NCBI RefSeq assembly: GCF_002699205.1
Contig: NZ_PABT01000014.1
Span: forward strand, 248,001 to 312,000
DNA from: Allomuricauda sp.
GTDB taxonomy: Bacteria; Bacteroidota; Bacteroidia; Flavobacteriales; Flavobacteriaceae
DNA: 64,000 nt
Direction of reading: 5' to 3'
In this document: piece after piece, positions 53,092-61,887 of the stretch
Layout: each line of letters opens with the position of its first letter
Numbering within the stretch: the stretch's first letter is position 1
Position numbers and translations under genes: made by a program
The notes under the pieces: model-generated
The model's database searches: none
Told to the model about the DNA's origin: nothing
What the model saw: only the letters and a program-made list of their open reading frames with translations

Positions 53092-53829
53092 ATGATCAAG
53101 TGGATAGCCGCTTTTCTCGGTTATTTTATGTTTAGATTTCCCGGTGCGATTTTAGGATTTATCGTGGGAACCTTTCTGGATAATTTCGGAGGTTCGGGCA
53201 GTAGGTCCGGGACCGTATTTCAAGATTTAACAAAGCAATCGGTCTCTCCTGCCGATTTTGAATTGAATTTACTTTCCCTATGCTCCATCATAATCAAGGC
53301 CGATGGACAAGTTAACCAAAGAGAGTTGGACTATGTGCGACAGTATTTTTTGAGCACCTACGGCAAGGAAAGGGCCAATGCTATTTTCAGGACATTCAAC
53401 GAGGTCATAAAAAAAAGGGGAATATCCTCACAACGAATTTGTAACTTTATGGTGCAGCGCACCAGATATGAGGTCAGGCTGCAGATGTTGCATTTTTTGT
53501 TCGGTATTGCCCAATCGGATGGACAGGTCAGTAAAGCCGAAACGCAAAAATTGAAGGAAATTGCCGGATACCTCCACATTGGGGTGCACGATTATGAAAG
53601 TATTATGGCCATGTTCGTAAAATCGGCCGATAATGCATATAAAATTTTGGAAATTGAAAAGTCCGCAACGGACGACGAAGTGAAGAAAGCGTACCGAAAG
53701 ATGGCCAAGAAATATCACCCCGATCGTGTGGTCACCCAAAACGAAGCCATTCGAAAAGGTGCCGAAGAAAAATTCAAAGAAGTGCAAAAAGCTTATGAAA
53801 TCATACAAAAGGAAAGGGGAATCCCTTAA
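53092..53829 (+). CDS. TerB-DnaJ (DjlA-like) co-chaperone
   Basis: A 245-residue protein starting at [19 protein letters not shown], which gives a membrane-associated N-terminus with a Gly-rich stretch (about 28-46). Residues about 55-165 form a TerB-like helical domain ([36 protein letters not shown]). A J domain ends the protein (about 180-245) with the HPD motif in AKKYHPDRV. It should stimulate DnaK at the membrane. The DjlA arrangement is clear. The upstream promoter-like motif is noted separately. Confidence 0.92.
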   Translation: MIKWIAAFLGYFMFRFPGAILGFIVGTFLDNFGGSGSRSGTVFQDLTKQSVSPADFELNLLSLCSIIIKADGQVNQRELDYVRQYFLSTYGKERANAIFRTFNEVIKKRGISSQRICNFMVQRTRYEVRLQMLHFLFGIAQSDGQVSKAETQKLKEIAGYLHIGVHDYESIMAMFVKSADNAYKILEIEKSATDDEVKKAYRKMAKKYHPDRVVTQNEAIRKGAEEKFKEVQKAYEIIQKERGIP

Positions 53830-53839
53830 TCAATAAATT

Positions 53840-54424
53840 ATGCAAGAGTTTTTATTTTATATCAAATTGGGCCTTGACCATGTGCTGGATTTTGGAGCGT
53901 ACGATCATATTTTGTTCCTATCGGCGTTGGCGGTCCCTTTTACGTTTAGAAATTGGAAGAAAGTATTGATTTTGGCCACTGTTTTCACCGTTGCCCATTG
54001 TACCTCTTTGGCATTGTCCGTCTACGAGGTAGTTACCATGGATGTTGGTCTTATCGAGTTTTTGATTCCGGTCACCATTTTATTGACGGCTTTGTTCAAT
54101 TTTGCATACGTTTATAAAGAATCCTTGGATGTGGGTCTTTTTCTCCACATTTTGGCCACGGCCTTCTTTGGATTGATCCATGGTTTTGGTTTTTCCAACT
54201 ATTTTAAGATGTTGATGGCCGAGGAAGAGGATAAGATTACACCATTATTGGGTTTCGCAACAGGTATCGAGTTGTCCCAAGTAACCATAATATTGATTGT
54301 TTTGGCCATTGCGTTCGTAATTGTGGACCTTTTAAAGGTAAAGCGATCAATTTTTATTGCCGTTGCCTCCATTTTGATCATAGTCATTACAATACCCTTG
54401 CTGATTGAAACGTTCCCGAAGTAG
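53840..54424 (+). CDS. HupE/UreJ-like integral membrane protein
   Basis: A 194-residue protein with about six helices. The pattern LGLDHVLDFGAYDHILFLSA (about 11-30) with its two histidines, VAHCTSLALSVYE and IHGFGFSNYF is that of HupE/UreJ_2-type membrane proteins, related to nickel transporters of hydrogenase or urease. No hydrogenase or urease genes are present, so a metal role is not supported by context. It begins 10 nt after the DnaJ gene stop, on the same message. Substrate unknown. Confidence 0.8.
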   Translation: MQEFLFYIKLGLDHVLDFGAYDHILFLSALAVPFTFRNWKKVLILATVFTVAHCTSLALSVYEVVTMDVGLIEFLIPVTILLTALFNFAYVYKESLDVGLFLHILATAFFGLIHGFGFSNYFKMLMAEEEDKITPLLGFATGIELSQVTIILIVLAIAFVIVDLLKVKRSIFIAVASILIIVITIPLLIETFPK

Positions 54425-54452
54425 GGCCTTGGTTAAATTTTATCGAATAAGG

Positions 54453-54483
54453 TTGTAAGGGTCTTTTAAAGCAGGTATATTTA
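54453..54483 (+). promoter_or_regulatory. Promoter-like motif of the dCMP deaminase gene
   Basis: TTG (54453-54455), 20 nt, then TATATTTA (54476-54483), a 7-of-8 match to TAnnTTTG. It lies 26 nt before the ATG at 54510. Confidence 0.45.
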
Positions 54484-54509
54484 TTTAATTATCAGCGTTT
54501 TTTGGACAA

Positions 54510-54947
54510 ATGAAGTCGAGCAAACAAGAAAAATACGACAAGGCCTATTTACGGATGGCCCAAGAGTGGGGCAAACTATCTTATTGCAAGAGAAGACAAG
54601 TGGGGGCCATCATAGTGAAAGATAGGATGATAATTTCCGACGGATACAATGGAACACCGACCGGATTTGAAAATATTTGTGAAGATGATGAGGGGTACAC
54701 CAAATGGTATGTACTGCATGCCGAGGCCAATGCTATTTTGAAAGTTGCCTCATCCACACAATCCTGTGAAGGAGCCACACTGTACATTACTTTGTCACCT
54801 TGCAGGGAATGTAGCAAGCTTATACACCAAGCTGGCATAAAACGTGTGGTATACCAGAATGCATACAAAGACGATTCTGGAATAAAATTTCTGGAAAGGG
54901 CAGGGGTGGAGATTGTCCATTTGCCCATTTTGGAAGAAATGGTTTAA
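54510..54947 (+). CDS. Deoxycytidylate deaminase (dCMP deaminase)
   Basis: A 145-residue enzyme that converts dCMP to dUMP for thymidylate synthesis. Zinc ligands and catalytic residues: His70-Ala-Glu72 (LHAEANAIL), Cys98 and Cys101 (LSPCRECSKL). Single CDA domain, normal length, no P-loop domain, in contrast to the AT-rich 505-residue deaminase at 4.4-6.0 kb. This is the housekeeping copy. Followed by ctpA 15 nt later on the same strand. Confidence 0.95.
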   Translation: MKSSKQEKYDKAYLRMAQEWGKLSYCKRRQVGAIIVKDRMIISDGYNGTPTGFENICEDDEGYTKWYVLHAEANAILKVASSTQSCEGATLYITLSPCRECSKLIHQAGIKRVVYQNAYKDDSGIKFLERAGVEIVHLPILEEMV

Positions 54948-54962
54948 AACCATAATTGCTAT

Positions 54963-56591
54963 ATGAAAAAGATCAAAGGATATATTTGGCCCACGTTACT
55001 TGCTTTGGCGGTGGCCCTCGGTATTTTTATTGGGGGGAAGCTCCATTTTAACGATTCTCCGGAGAAACTGTTTTCCACCAATTCCAAAAAAGACAAACTC
55101 AATCGACTTATCGATTATATCGACTACGAATATGTGGATGATGTGGATACCGATAGTATTGTGGATATTACCGTGAACAATATCTTGGGTAAATTGGACC
55201 CACACTCCGTATATATTCCAAAGGATGAAATGGAAGATGTAGCAGAGAGCATGAAGGGAGATTTTGCCGGTATTGGCGTAAGTTTTTATATGTACAGGGA
55301 TACAATTACCGTGATCAGGACCATCAAGAATGGACCGAGCTACATCAGTGGGATAAAACCAGGGGACCGTATTCTTATGGCAGATAATGATACGCTTTAC
55401 GGAAAGAAAATTTCCAACGATGAAGTAGTATCCACCCTAAAAGGTAAGGTCGGGACCAAGGTCAATTTGAAGGTTTATAGAAAGACCGAAAACAAAATGA
55501 TGGATATTCCCGTGGTGCGCGATCGGGTGCCCATTAGAAGCGTGGATGCCTATTATATGCTTACCAACGAAATGGGTTATATCAAGATCAATCGTTTTGC
55601 GGAATCCACTTTTGATGAATTCAAGGATGCCCTTAAAAAGCTAAAATTGAGGGGCGCAAATAAATTGACCTTAGATCTTAGGGACAATCCGGGCGGTTAT
55701 TTGGGTATTGCCGAGAAATTGGCCGATGAGTTTTTGGGAGATGGCAAGCTGATTCTATTTACCAAGAATAAAAAAGGCAACATTAAAAAAGTCTATGCCA
55801 CCAAAAAAGGTGATTTTGAGGATAAACAGGTATATGTACTAATCAATGAACGTTCTGCATCAGCCAGTGAAATTATCGCAGGAGCATTGCAGGACAACGA
55901 TGTTGGCACCATTGTAGGAAGGCGTTCGTTCGGGAAGGGCCTCGTACAACGTGAAATGGACCTGGGCGATGGCTCTGCAGTTCGTTTAACCGTATCTAGA
56001 TATTACACCCCTACGGGGCGTTCCATCCAGAAATCCTATAAAAACGGAAACCGTGATTACTATAAAAGGTTTATGGAACGTTACACCAGTGGAGAGCTTA
56101 TCTCCGCAGATAGCATTAAGGTGGCCGATTCCCTAAAGTTTGTAACGCCAAAAGGAAAAGTGGTCTACGGTGGTGGTGGCATTATTCCCGATGTCTTTGT
56201 TCCCATAGGAAGCAACCAGGAAGAAGCTATAGAAAGTATGGACGATACCTATCAGTTCTTCGCCCGTTTTGTATTTGAACATTTGGAGGAGGACAGGACC
56301 ATGTATGATGGATATACCCAAAACCAATTTTTGAATGAATTCAGCGTGGATGATATCCTTTTCGATAAGTTCATCCAATTTGTCCTCGATCGCAAGGTAA
56401 AATTGGACTTCTATGCCCATGAGGATAAAATAAAGGCCTATATAAAGGCCAATATTGCAGAGCAATTATTTTCACCCAACCTTTCTGCTCAAATTAAGGG
56501 GGAATTCGACCCCATGCTTAAAAAAGTGAAAGAACTGGACAAAGCAATTATAGACCAAACACAAATTGGTGCTGTAGAAGTTAATCCCTAA
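54963..56591 (+). CDS. ctpA: C-terminal processing protease (S41)
   Basis: A 542-residue periplasmic peptidase with an N-terminal anchor (IWPTLLALAVALGIFIGG). A PDZ domain occupies about 100-172 (GIGVSFYMYRDTITVIRTIK, GDRILMADND). The S41 Ser-Lys dyad is in NERSASASEIIAGALQDN (Ser in SASASE, 298-302) and Lys325 (FGKGLVQ). The C-terminal extension beyond 380 includes a hydrophilic domain that Bacteroidota CtpA proteins often have. It cleaves at C-termini of envelope proteins. Co-transcribed with the dCMP deaminase gene. Confidence 0.93.
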   Translation: MKKIKGYIWPTLLALAVALGIFIGGKLHFNDSPEKLFSTNSKKDKLNRLIDYIDYEYVDDVDTDSIVDITVNNILGKLDPHSVYIPKDEMEDVAESMKGDFAGIGVSFYMYRDTITVIRTIKNGPSYISGIKPGDRILMADNDTLYGKKISNDEVVSTLKGKVGTKVNLKVYRKTENKMMDIPVVRDRVPIRSVDAYYMLTNEMGYIKINRFAESTFDEFKDALKKLKLRGANKLTLDLRDNPGGYLGIAEKLADEFLGDGKLILFTKNKKGNIKKVYATKKGDFEDKQVYVLINERSASASEIIAGALQDNDVGTIVGRRSFGKGLVQREMDLGDGSAVRLTVSRYYTPTGRSIQKSYKNGNRDYYKRFMERYTSGELISADSIKVADSLKFVTPKGKVVYGGGGIIPDVFVPIGSNQEEAIESMDDTYQFFARFVFEHLEEDRTMYDGYTQNQFLNEFSVDDILFDKFIQFVLDRKVKLDFYAHEDKIKAYIKANIAEQLFSPNLSAQIKGEFDPMLKKVKELDKAIIDQTQIGAVEVNP

Positions 56592-56592
56592 T

Positions 56593-56793
56593 TTACTTTT
56601 TTAGCTTTTTGTCGATTTTTTTGGATGTCATAAAAATCAACATAAGGACTATGGCACATAAAGAGGCCACTATTCCGATTAAAGCAATGGTGCTATCGCC
56701 ATGCAGCGGGTCAACAAAATCTACCATGGTAACGTTGTAGGCAATAAGCCCCAACGCAAGTACAATTAGTACTGTAGCAAAAGTCTTGTTCAT
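56593..56793 (-). CDS. Small two-helix membrane protein
   Basis: A 66-residue protein with two hydrophobic helices (FATVLIVLALGLIAYNVTMV and TIALIGIVASLCAIVLMLIF) linked by a short acidic loop and with a Lys-rich C-terminus. No family recognised. It starts 9 nt after the MarC gene on the same strand and ends 1 nt before the convergent ctpA stop. Size and topology suggest a conserved small membrane protein. Confidence 0.7.
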   Translation of the reverse strand: MNKTFATVLIVLALGLIAYNVTMVDFVDPLHGDSTIALIGIVASLCAIVLMLIFMTSKKIDKKLKK

Positions 56794-56802
56794 ATTAATG
56801 GT

Positions 56803-57387
56803 TTATGCACTGTGGGCCATTAGTTCGTTAATATTGGTGGCAAACAGTTTTACCGCAATGGCCAAAAGAATAACACCAAAAACTTTCCGTATGATGTTAA
56901 GCCCGTTTTTCCCCAATATCCGTTCAATCTTGGCACTGGATTTTAACACGATGTACACAAAGATAACGTTTATAATTATGGCCACTATAATGTTCTCCAC
57001 ATGATATTCCGCTCTCAGGGATAAAATGGAGGTCAAGGTTCCCGCTCCTGCTATAAGAGGAAAAGCTATGGGCACGATCGATGCAGTTTCCGGTTCATCG
57101 TCCTTGTATAAGGTTATTCCCAAAATCATTTCAATGGCAAGGAAAAAAATGATAAAAGCACCGGCAACGGCAAACGAGTTCACATCGATCCCGATCAAAG
57201 AAAGAATTCTCTCCCCTACAAACAAAAAGGCGATCATAATACATGTTGCCACAATCGAAGCTTTTTCCGATTGCACATGGCCAACCTTGTTCCTTAGGGA
57301 TATAATTATTGGAATGCTTCCCAAAATATCGATAACGGCAAACAGTACCATTCCTGCTGTTGCGATTTCCTTTAAATCAAAATTCAT
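56803..57387 (-). CDS. MarC-family integral membrane protein
   Basis: A 194-residue protein with about six hydrophobic helices. The N-terminal MNFDLKEIATAGMVLFAVID and IPIIISLRNK, IVPIAFPLIAGAGTLTSIL and ILGKNGLNIIRKVFGVIL segments are those of the MarC/UPF0056 family (members include MarC and YchE). They were once linked to drug resistance, a role since withdrawn; function unknown. TAAATTTG on the minus strand just upstream (about 57408-57415) could be its promoter -7 box. Forms a two-gene unit with the small membrane protein. Confidence 0.88.
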   Translation of the reverse strand: MNFDLKEIATAGMVLFAVIDILGSIPIIISLRNKVGHVQSEKASIVATCIMIAFLFVGERILSLIGIDVNSFAVAGAFIIFFLAIEMILGITLYKDDEPETASIVPIAFPLIAGAGTLTSILSLRAEYHVENIIVAIIINVIFVYIVLKSSAKIERILGKNGLNIIRKVFGVILLAIAVKLFATNINELMAHSA

Positions 57388-57481
57388 AGCGTTATTTTTT
57401 TTCGGACGGCAAATTTACGTTTAAAAATCCCTTTTGGACTACATAAAACTGTTTATAAATCATCAATTTTTTGTTTTGGAT

Positions 57482-57489
57482 TACCTTTG
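57482..57489 (+). promoter_or_regulatory. Candidate -7 element upstream of the DUF3109 gene
   Basis: TACCTTTG, an exact TAnnTTTG match, 19 nt before the ATG at 57508. No TTG at the expected -33 position. Confidence 0.35.
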
Positions 57490-57507
57490 CCCAAAAGTAA
57501 AGGCCAT

Positions 57508-58077
57508 ATGTTCCAGATAGGAAAAACCATTGTATCCGAAGAGATTTTGCAAAACGATTTTGTATGCAATTTAAATGCTTGTAAAGGAGCTTGTTGTGTA
57601 GGAGGGGAGTATGGGGCCCCCTTGGATGATTCTGAAACGGATAAGTTGGTCAACATTTATCAAGATGTAAGACCATTTTTACGCCCTGAAGGGATTAAGG
57701 CCATAGAAGAACAGGGGTGTTTTGTAAAAGGTGAAGACGGGGAGTGGGAAACCCCTTTGGTGAACAACAATGAATGTGCCTATGTTATTTTTTCTGAAGA
57801 GGGCATTGCAAAATGTGGATTGGAAGCTGCCTATGAAGCCGGTGCCACAAAATGGAAAAAACCAATATCCTGTTATTTGTACCCTATAAGAACAAGGGAG
57901 TACTCCGAATTTACGGCAGTAAACTACCACAAGTGGGAAATTTGTGACCCAGCCTGCGCACTGGGAGAAGAGTTAAAGGTCCCGATTTATAAATTTGTTA
58001 AGGATGCCCTTATCAAAAAATTTGGTGAAGATTGGTACAGGGAATTGGAAGAGGTAGCGGCAGAAAACACTAAATAG
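57508..58077 (+). CDS. DUF3109 cysteine-rich protein
   Basis: A 189-residue protein starting at MFQIGKTIVSEEI. The N-terminal Cys-rich motif VCNLNACKGACCVGG (Cys20, 25, 29, 30) is followed by further cysteines (AKCGLEAA, PISCYLYPIR, EICDPACALG), enough to bind a metal or Fe-S cluster, like the YkgJ/Fe-S carrier families. DUF3109 is conserved in Bacteroidota with no assigned reaction. Its last 8 nt overlap the end of the convergent histidine kinase gene. Confidence 0.88.
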   Translation: MFQIGKTIVSEEILQNDFVCNLNACKGACCVGGEYGAPLDDSETDKLVNIYQDVRPFLRPEGIKAIEEQGCFVKGEDGEWETPLVNNNECAYVIFSEEGIAKCGLEAAYEAGATKWKKPISCYLYPIRTREYSEFTAVNYHKWEICDPACALGEELKVPIYKFVKDALIKKFGEDWYRELEEVAAENTK

Positions 58078-59995
58078 TGGGGATATCCAGAATGACCTTG
58101 GTGCCGTTGGGATTGCCATTTTCGTCAAACAGGTCCATAATGGCCACATCAAATTTGTTTTGATAGTCCTTCGCAAAATTCGCCAATCTTTCTTTGGTAA
58201 TACGAATCCCCAGGGACTTTCTCTTGAGGACCCTGTTCTCCTTGTTCACCTCGGCCATGGTCCTGCCTATGCCATTGTCCACAATCTCTATGGTCACATG
58301 TCCTTTGTTCTTATGTTTTACATTTATCTGTATTTTCTTGTCCCCGGTTTTAGGGGATAATCCATGCCACAGGGAGTTTTCCAAAAAGGGTTGCAATGTC
58401 AACGAGGGAATTTTGATATTATCCACATTGATATCCTTTTCCACATCTATTTTAAAATCGATCTCATTGGAAAACCGGATATTTTCAATGTTCATATAAA
58501 GCTCCATGGTGTCCAATTCTTCCGACAAAGGAATTTCTTTTTGCGAGGAGGCCTCTAAAATTTTACGGACAAGCTTGGAAAATTTGTTGAGGTAATGTAC
58601 GGCATTTTTCTGCTCGTTATTGATGATATATAGCTTGATCGAGTTCAAGGAGTTGAACAAAAAATGTGGGTTCATTTGGCTGCGCAACATCTTCTGTTCC
58701 AAGGTGAGCACCCGTCTCTCGTTCTTACTCTGGTATTGGCGATAGAGAATATAGAGTATCGAAGAAATAAGACCAACAATCAGTGCACTGACCAGCAAGG
58801 TGGTTTGGTTTTTTTTTAATTTGAGGCGAACAATTTCGTTTTCCTTGGCAAGGACCGCGATCTGGTTGTTTTTCTTGTCGTTTTCGTACCGCACGATAAT
58901 ATCGTTCATGTACCTAAGATTGGTGGCACTCGAAATCTGCTTGTCGTACTCATCAGCTTTTTTGTAGAACTCGTAGGCTTTTTTATAATCGCCCCTTGCT
59001 TTTTCCAAATCCGATAATTTCTCGTAAGCATACAGTATATTGCTTGGGATATTTCGGTTTTGGGCCATTTGTAAACCTTCCAGAATAAAATTTTCCGCCC
59101 TTTCAAAATTGGATAACTTGGTGTGAGCCCAACCTGAATTGATATAGACCAAAGAGGTTATGGAAAAATCACCTATTTTTTTGGATTCTTCTTGGAGTGG
59201 CTCCAAAAGGACCAATGCCAAGTAGGGCATATCTTGTTTGAGATAGATTTGGGCCAGGCTGTTCTTGCAGATCACACGGCCAATGTTGGAATCAATTTCT
59301 TCGTTATAGGCCAACGATTTTCTGTAGTTTTCGAGAGCTCCTTCCAAATCGCCCTTTTCCTCCAAGCAATGCCCAATATTTTGATGGTTGATTGCCAGCC
59401 CAAGTTTATTGCCAAGCTCCTCTTCTAGTTTTAGTGCCCTCTCAAACTGTAAAATGGCCAAATCATACTGTTCCAGGGTTTGATATAGGTTCCCAATGCC
59501 ATTTAAAGCAACGTTAATACTTCTTTTGATGTGGTGGGAAGGGTCTTCTACCTGTTCCGCAAGTTCCAGTGCCCTTTGGTTATAGTCCAAAGCGGATTTT
59601 ATCGCGTCGGTACGCCTATAGACCACTCCGAGCATATTTAGGCTTAGGACCCTAAAATCTATATTGTTTACTTCTTCGGAAATAGCGAGCGCCCGCTCGT
59701 GGAGGGTTACAGCTTTTTTGTATTGGGAAATGTTCCTGTACTTCATTCCCAACTGGTTAAGTGCATAGGCCTGCCCTTCGGGATAGCCATTTTCTTCGCT
59801 CAATTTGGCAAAATACCTTAGTAGTGTGGTATCCCTCTTTTCCGAATAGAGCTCCTTGTCCAAAAACTCATAGGTCTTGGGCTGTAAATGAACCAGAGTT
59901 TCTGCTTTTTCTACAAATTCCTTGGGGATTTCCTGTGCGGACAATGTTTCGAAAACGCACATGAGCAATAGAAAGAACGACATGGTTCTTTGCAT
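58070..59995 (-). CDS. LytS-type sensor histidine kinase with TPR periplasmic domain
   Basis: A 641-residue protein starting at MQRTMSFFLLLMCVFETLSA, a signal peptide. Residues about 25-370 are tetratricopeptide repeats (AYALNQLGMKYRNISQYKKA, LNGIGNLYQTLEQYDLAILQ, GHCLEEKGDLEGALENYRKS), one membrane helix follows (about 400-420, LLVSALIVGLISSILYILYR), then the His_kinase/LytS domain with His444 (SQMNPHFLFNSLNSIKLYI) and a HATPase without the usual F box (DNGIGRTMAEV, GIRITKERLA). It probably autophosphorylates and passes the phosphate to the LytTR regulator just upstream. Confidence 0.92.
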   Translation of the reverse strand: MQRTMSFFLLLMCVFETLSAQEIPKEFVEKAETLVHLQPKTYEFLDKELYSEKRDTTLLRYFAKLSEENGYPEGQAYALNQLGMKYRNISQYKKAVTLHERALAISEEVNNIDFRVLSLNMLGVVYRRTDAIKSALDYNQRALELAEQVEDPSHHIKRSINVALNGIGNLYQTLEQYDLAILQFERALKLEEELGNKLGLAINHQNIGHCLEEKGDLEGALENYRKSLAYNEEIDSNIGRVICKNSLAQIYLKQDMPYLALVLLEPLQEESKKIGDFSITSLVYINSGWAHTKLSNFERAENFILEGLQMAQNRNIPSNILYAYEKLSDLEKARGDYKKAYEFYKKADEYDKQISSATNLRYMNDIIVRYENDKKNNQIAVLAKENEIVRLKLKKNQTTLLVSALIVGLISSILYILYRQYQSKNERRVLTLEQKMLRSQMNPHFLFNSLNSIKLYIINNEQKNAVHYLNKFSKLVRKILEASSQKEIPLSEELDTMELYMNIENIRFSNEIDFKIDVEKDINVDNIKIPSLTLQPFLENSLWHGLSPKTGDKKIQINVKHKNKGHVTIEIVDNGIGRTMAEVNKENRVLKRKSLGIRITKERLANFAKDYQNKFDVAIMDLFDENGNPNGTKVILDIPTI

Positions 59996-60052
59996 TCGAT
60001 GTAGGCTTTCGATTTGTTTGAAGTTTTCTATAGGCACAGGAACATTATGGGA

Positions 60053-60787
60053 TTAAAGCATATCTAAAAAATCGGATTTTTTTTGCCGGGAAACCGGGAT
60101 TTTATGATTGGATTCCAAAACAACGTAACCGTCTGTTTTTAGGAATTCCTTTATCTTGTTCAGATTGATAATATAAGAATTGTGGATTCTAAAGAAGCTG
60201 TTTTCAGGTAAAAGAGCATTTACTTCCTTTAGTTTTTTGGTAAGAAGAATCTTTTGTCCATCCGTCAAAAAGATAGTGCTGTAATTCCCGTCGGACTCTG
60301 CATACAATATATCCTCACTGTTCAAAAAAACCAATTTCCCATCCGTGTTGATGGTTATTTTTTTGCTTTGGGAATCAGCATTGAAGTTGAGCAATATTTT
60401 TTCCAATCGCTCAACCGTTAAGTTCTTGGCGTTGAATTTTTTGATTTTGGCAATGGTTTCTTCGAGATCATCCGAATCAATAGGTTTCAACAGATAGTCG
60501 ATGGCCTCGTTTTTCAATGCCTGTAATGCATACTGGTTGTAGGCAGTGGTGATTACAACGGGGAAATCTTTGTTTTTAAGATTTTTTATAAACTGAAACC
60601 CGTCCATTGCAGGCATTTCAATGTCCAAAAACAAACAATCTGGAGTGTTTTGTTCCAAATAGGCCAAGGCTTCTCGTGCATCGGTAAAAGATGCAATTAT
60701 GTCCACTTCATCGCTTAAGTTGGTGAGTTCCCAGCTTAAACTCTGTAGGGCCTTGATTTCGTCATCAACTATTACAGCTTCTAGCAT
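60053..60787 (-). CDS. LytTR-family response regulator
   Basis: A 244-residue two-domain regulator. Receiver domain with Asp8/Asp9 and the phosphoacceptor Asp55 (CLFLDIEMPAMDGFQ), Lys in LLKPIDSDDLEE, followed by a LytTR DNA-binding domain (about 140-240; LYAESDGNYSTIFL, IHNSYIINLNKIKEFL, IPVSRQKKSDF). It lies 57 nt upstream of the LytS-type kinase gene on the same strand, so they form one two-component system. The inverted repeat at 60832-60865 is upstream of its start and may be autoregulatory. Confidence 0.94.
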   Translation of the reverse strand: MLEAVIVDDEIKALQSLSWELTNLSDEVDIIASFTDAREALAYLEQNTPDCLFLDIEMPAMDGFQFIKNLKNKDFPVVITTAYNQYALQALKNEAIDYLLKPIDSDDLEETIAKIKKFNAKNLTVERLEKILLNFNADSQSKKITINTDGKLVFLNSEDILYAESDGNYSTIFLTDGQKILLTKKLKEVNALLPENSFFRIHNSYIINLNKIKEFLKTDGYVVLESNHKIPVSRQKKSDFLDML

Positions 60788-60831
60788 AATATAGAATAGG
60801 TTATATCAAATTTAGAATTATTCTGTATATA

Positions 60832-60865
60832 GTGCTAAAATTATGTGTTAATGGATATTTAGCAC
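60832..60865. promoter_or_regulatory. Inverted repeat upstream of the LytTR regulator gene
   Basis: GTGCTAAA (60832-60839) and TTTAGCAC (60858-60865), perfect 8-bp arms with an 18-nt spacer. It sits 45 nt upstream of the regulator's start codon on the reverse strand. No U-tract on either side. A possible binding site for a dimeric regulator. Confidence 0.45.
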
Positions 60866-61075
60866 GTATAATTGGTATAAAAAGTAAAATCAAGGGAAAT
60901 ACTGACGGTGATAAGCCATCCTCTGTGCAGCGGTACGGATTTCGGCTACAAATACGAAATACGAAAACCGATTATACATAAAAAAGTGCAGTTTATACAT
61001 AGAGCCCACGGCAAAGCTTTTTTGTTATATATCTTCGGGGTGTCGAAAAAATAAGACGATCTAAATAGCCATAAA

Positions 61076-61195
61076 ATGAGAAAGTGTGCAATATTGTTCC
61101 TGATTTTGATAATGGCTTTGATTTTTGCCGCAGTATCAGAAAAGAATAGCGCCGAACTGAGTTCGGATTGGAATAAAGTAGTTGCAAGGAAGTAA
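61076..61195 (+). CDS. Candidate small exported or membrane peptide, 39 aa
   Basis: Begins MRKCAILFLILIMALIFAAV followed by SEKNSAELSSDWNKVVARK. A basic start, a long hydrophobic core and small residues (FAAVS) look like a signal peptide or a single membrane helix. No family recognised, no clear promoter or Shine-Dalgarno sequence. Unsupported by neighbours, so low confidence. Confidence 0.35.
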   Translation: MRKCAILFLILIMALIFAAVSEKNSAELSSDWNKVVARK

Positions 61196-61305
61196 GCTTG
61201 CAATCTTGTTATTTGCTCTTATAAATTTTGTATTACCAATAATTGTACGGCCACAGCAACCAATCTCTTGATTGTATAAACCGCTTGCACGATTAAATCT
61301 TCAGT

Positions 61306-61337
61306 TTGGTCACAATCTAGATTTGATTTTAGGTTTC
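61306..61337 (+). promoter_or_regulatory. Promoter-like motif of a mini transcription unit
   Basis: TTG (61306-61308), 21 nt, then TAGGTTTC (61330-61337), 7 of 8 to TAnnTTTG. The predicted transcript would start about 61344 and end at the terminator at 61439-61469, about 125 nt long. Confidence 0.45.
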
Positions 61338-61369
61338 GGGGGAACTACCTAAGACAAAAAAAGATTATT

Positions 61370-61432
61370 ATGACCATGATTGAAGGGGCCGTACTCTTGG
61401 TAATATATATATCATTAAACTGTTCATCATAA
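61370..61432 (+). CDS. Candidate 20-codon membrane peptide in a mini transcription unit
   Basis: MTMIEGAVLLVIYISLNCSS, mostly hydrophobic, placed between a promoter-like motif and a terminator that begins 7 nt after its stop codon. Alternatively the RNA is a non-coding small RNA and the frame is chance. No known family. Confidence 0.4.
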   Translation: MTMIEGAVLLVIYISLNCSS

Positions 61433-61438
61433 AGGCAA

Positions 61439-61469
61439 GGCCGAATAAGTCAACTTATTCGGCCTTTTT
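61439..61469 (+). terminator. Strong terminator of the mini transcription unit
   Basis: Perfect 11-bp stem GGCCGAATAAG/CTTATTCGGCC with loop TCAA and a TTTTT tail. It terminates a forward transcript that contains no annotated gene other than the 20-codon frame. Confidence 0.92.
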
Positions 61470-61785
61470 GTTTTGGCAAATGCAACTTCCATAACCGCAT
61501 AAAATTGTGGGCAGGGCTAGATGTCAACATTTTCTGTTAAAAACTTTGTATCTGTTACGCAATTCAGGTCTTTAAAATCTCGAGGTATTTTTAAATATTT
61601 GCAGCGGTTGTGCCAGACTTAATAAGTTTTACAATAAACCACTTTTTGACGATATGACAGCAACAGTTCTTTCTTAAGGGAACTGATGGATTACTGTACG
61701 ATTGCCGTCAAGGAACATAATGGTTCGGTATGTACAGTTTTTTGTACTGATTTTATCGGTACGTGTGATAGTGTTTATTGATCTA

Positions 61786-61832
61786 ATACCTCGGATAAGT
61801 TCACCCCACAATAGAACATCCGAGGTATTTTT
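61786..61832 (+). terminator. Second forward terminator of the gene-free region
   Basis: Stem AATACCTCGGAT/ATCCGAGGTATT (about 12 bp, loop about 21 nt) followed by TTTTTG. It ends a forward transcript of unknown content. The bases CGAGGTATTTTT also occur at 61581-61592 without a matching left arm. Confidence 0.8.
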
Positions 61833-61841
61833 GTAAATAAA

Positions 61842-61865
61842 AAAGCCTCCAATGTGGGAGGCTTT
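61842..61865 (-). terminator. Terminator of the GMC/subunit 3 operon
   Basis: On the minus strand AAAGCCTCC-CACATT-GGAGGCTTT followed by TTTATTT. It ends the gene at 61888. Confidence 0.9.
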
Positions 61866-61887
61866 CTGATTTCATGAAAAACAAAAC

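Larger units (their letters stand above)
60788..61887. other. 1.1 kb region without ordinary genes: tiny ORFs and two forward terminators
   Basis: No long coding sequence is credible here. Seen in order: an inverted repeat (60832-60865), a 39-codon ORF with a signal-like N-terminus (61076-61195), a promoter-like box and 20-codon ORF with its own terminator (61306-61469), and a third stretch ending in a strong terminator at 61786-61832. A separate reverse-strand terminator (61842-61865) serves the next gene. Confidence 0.7.

Noticed and set aside
60946..61203. Reverse frame of 85 codons in the gene-free stretch
   Set aside because: Reads through the 39-codon forward frame and has no recognisable features; composition looks like chance.
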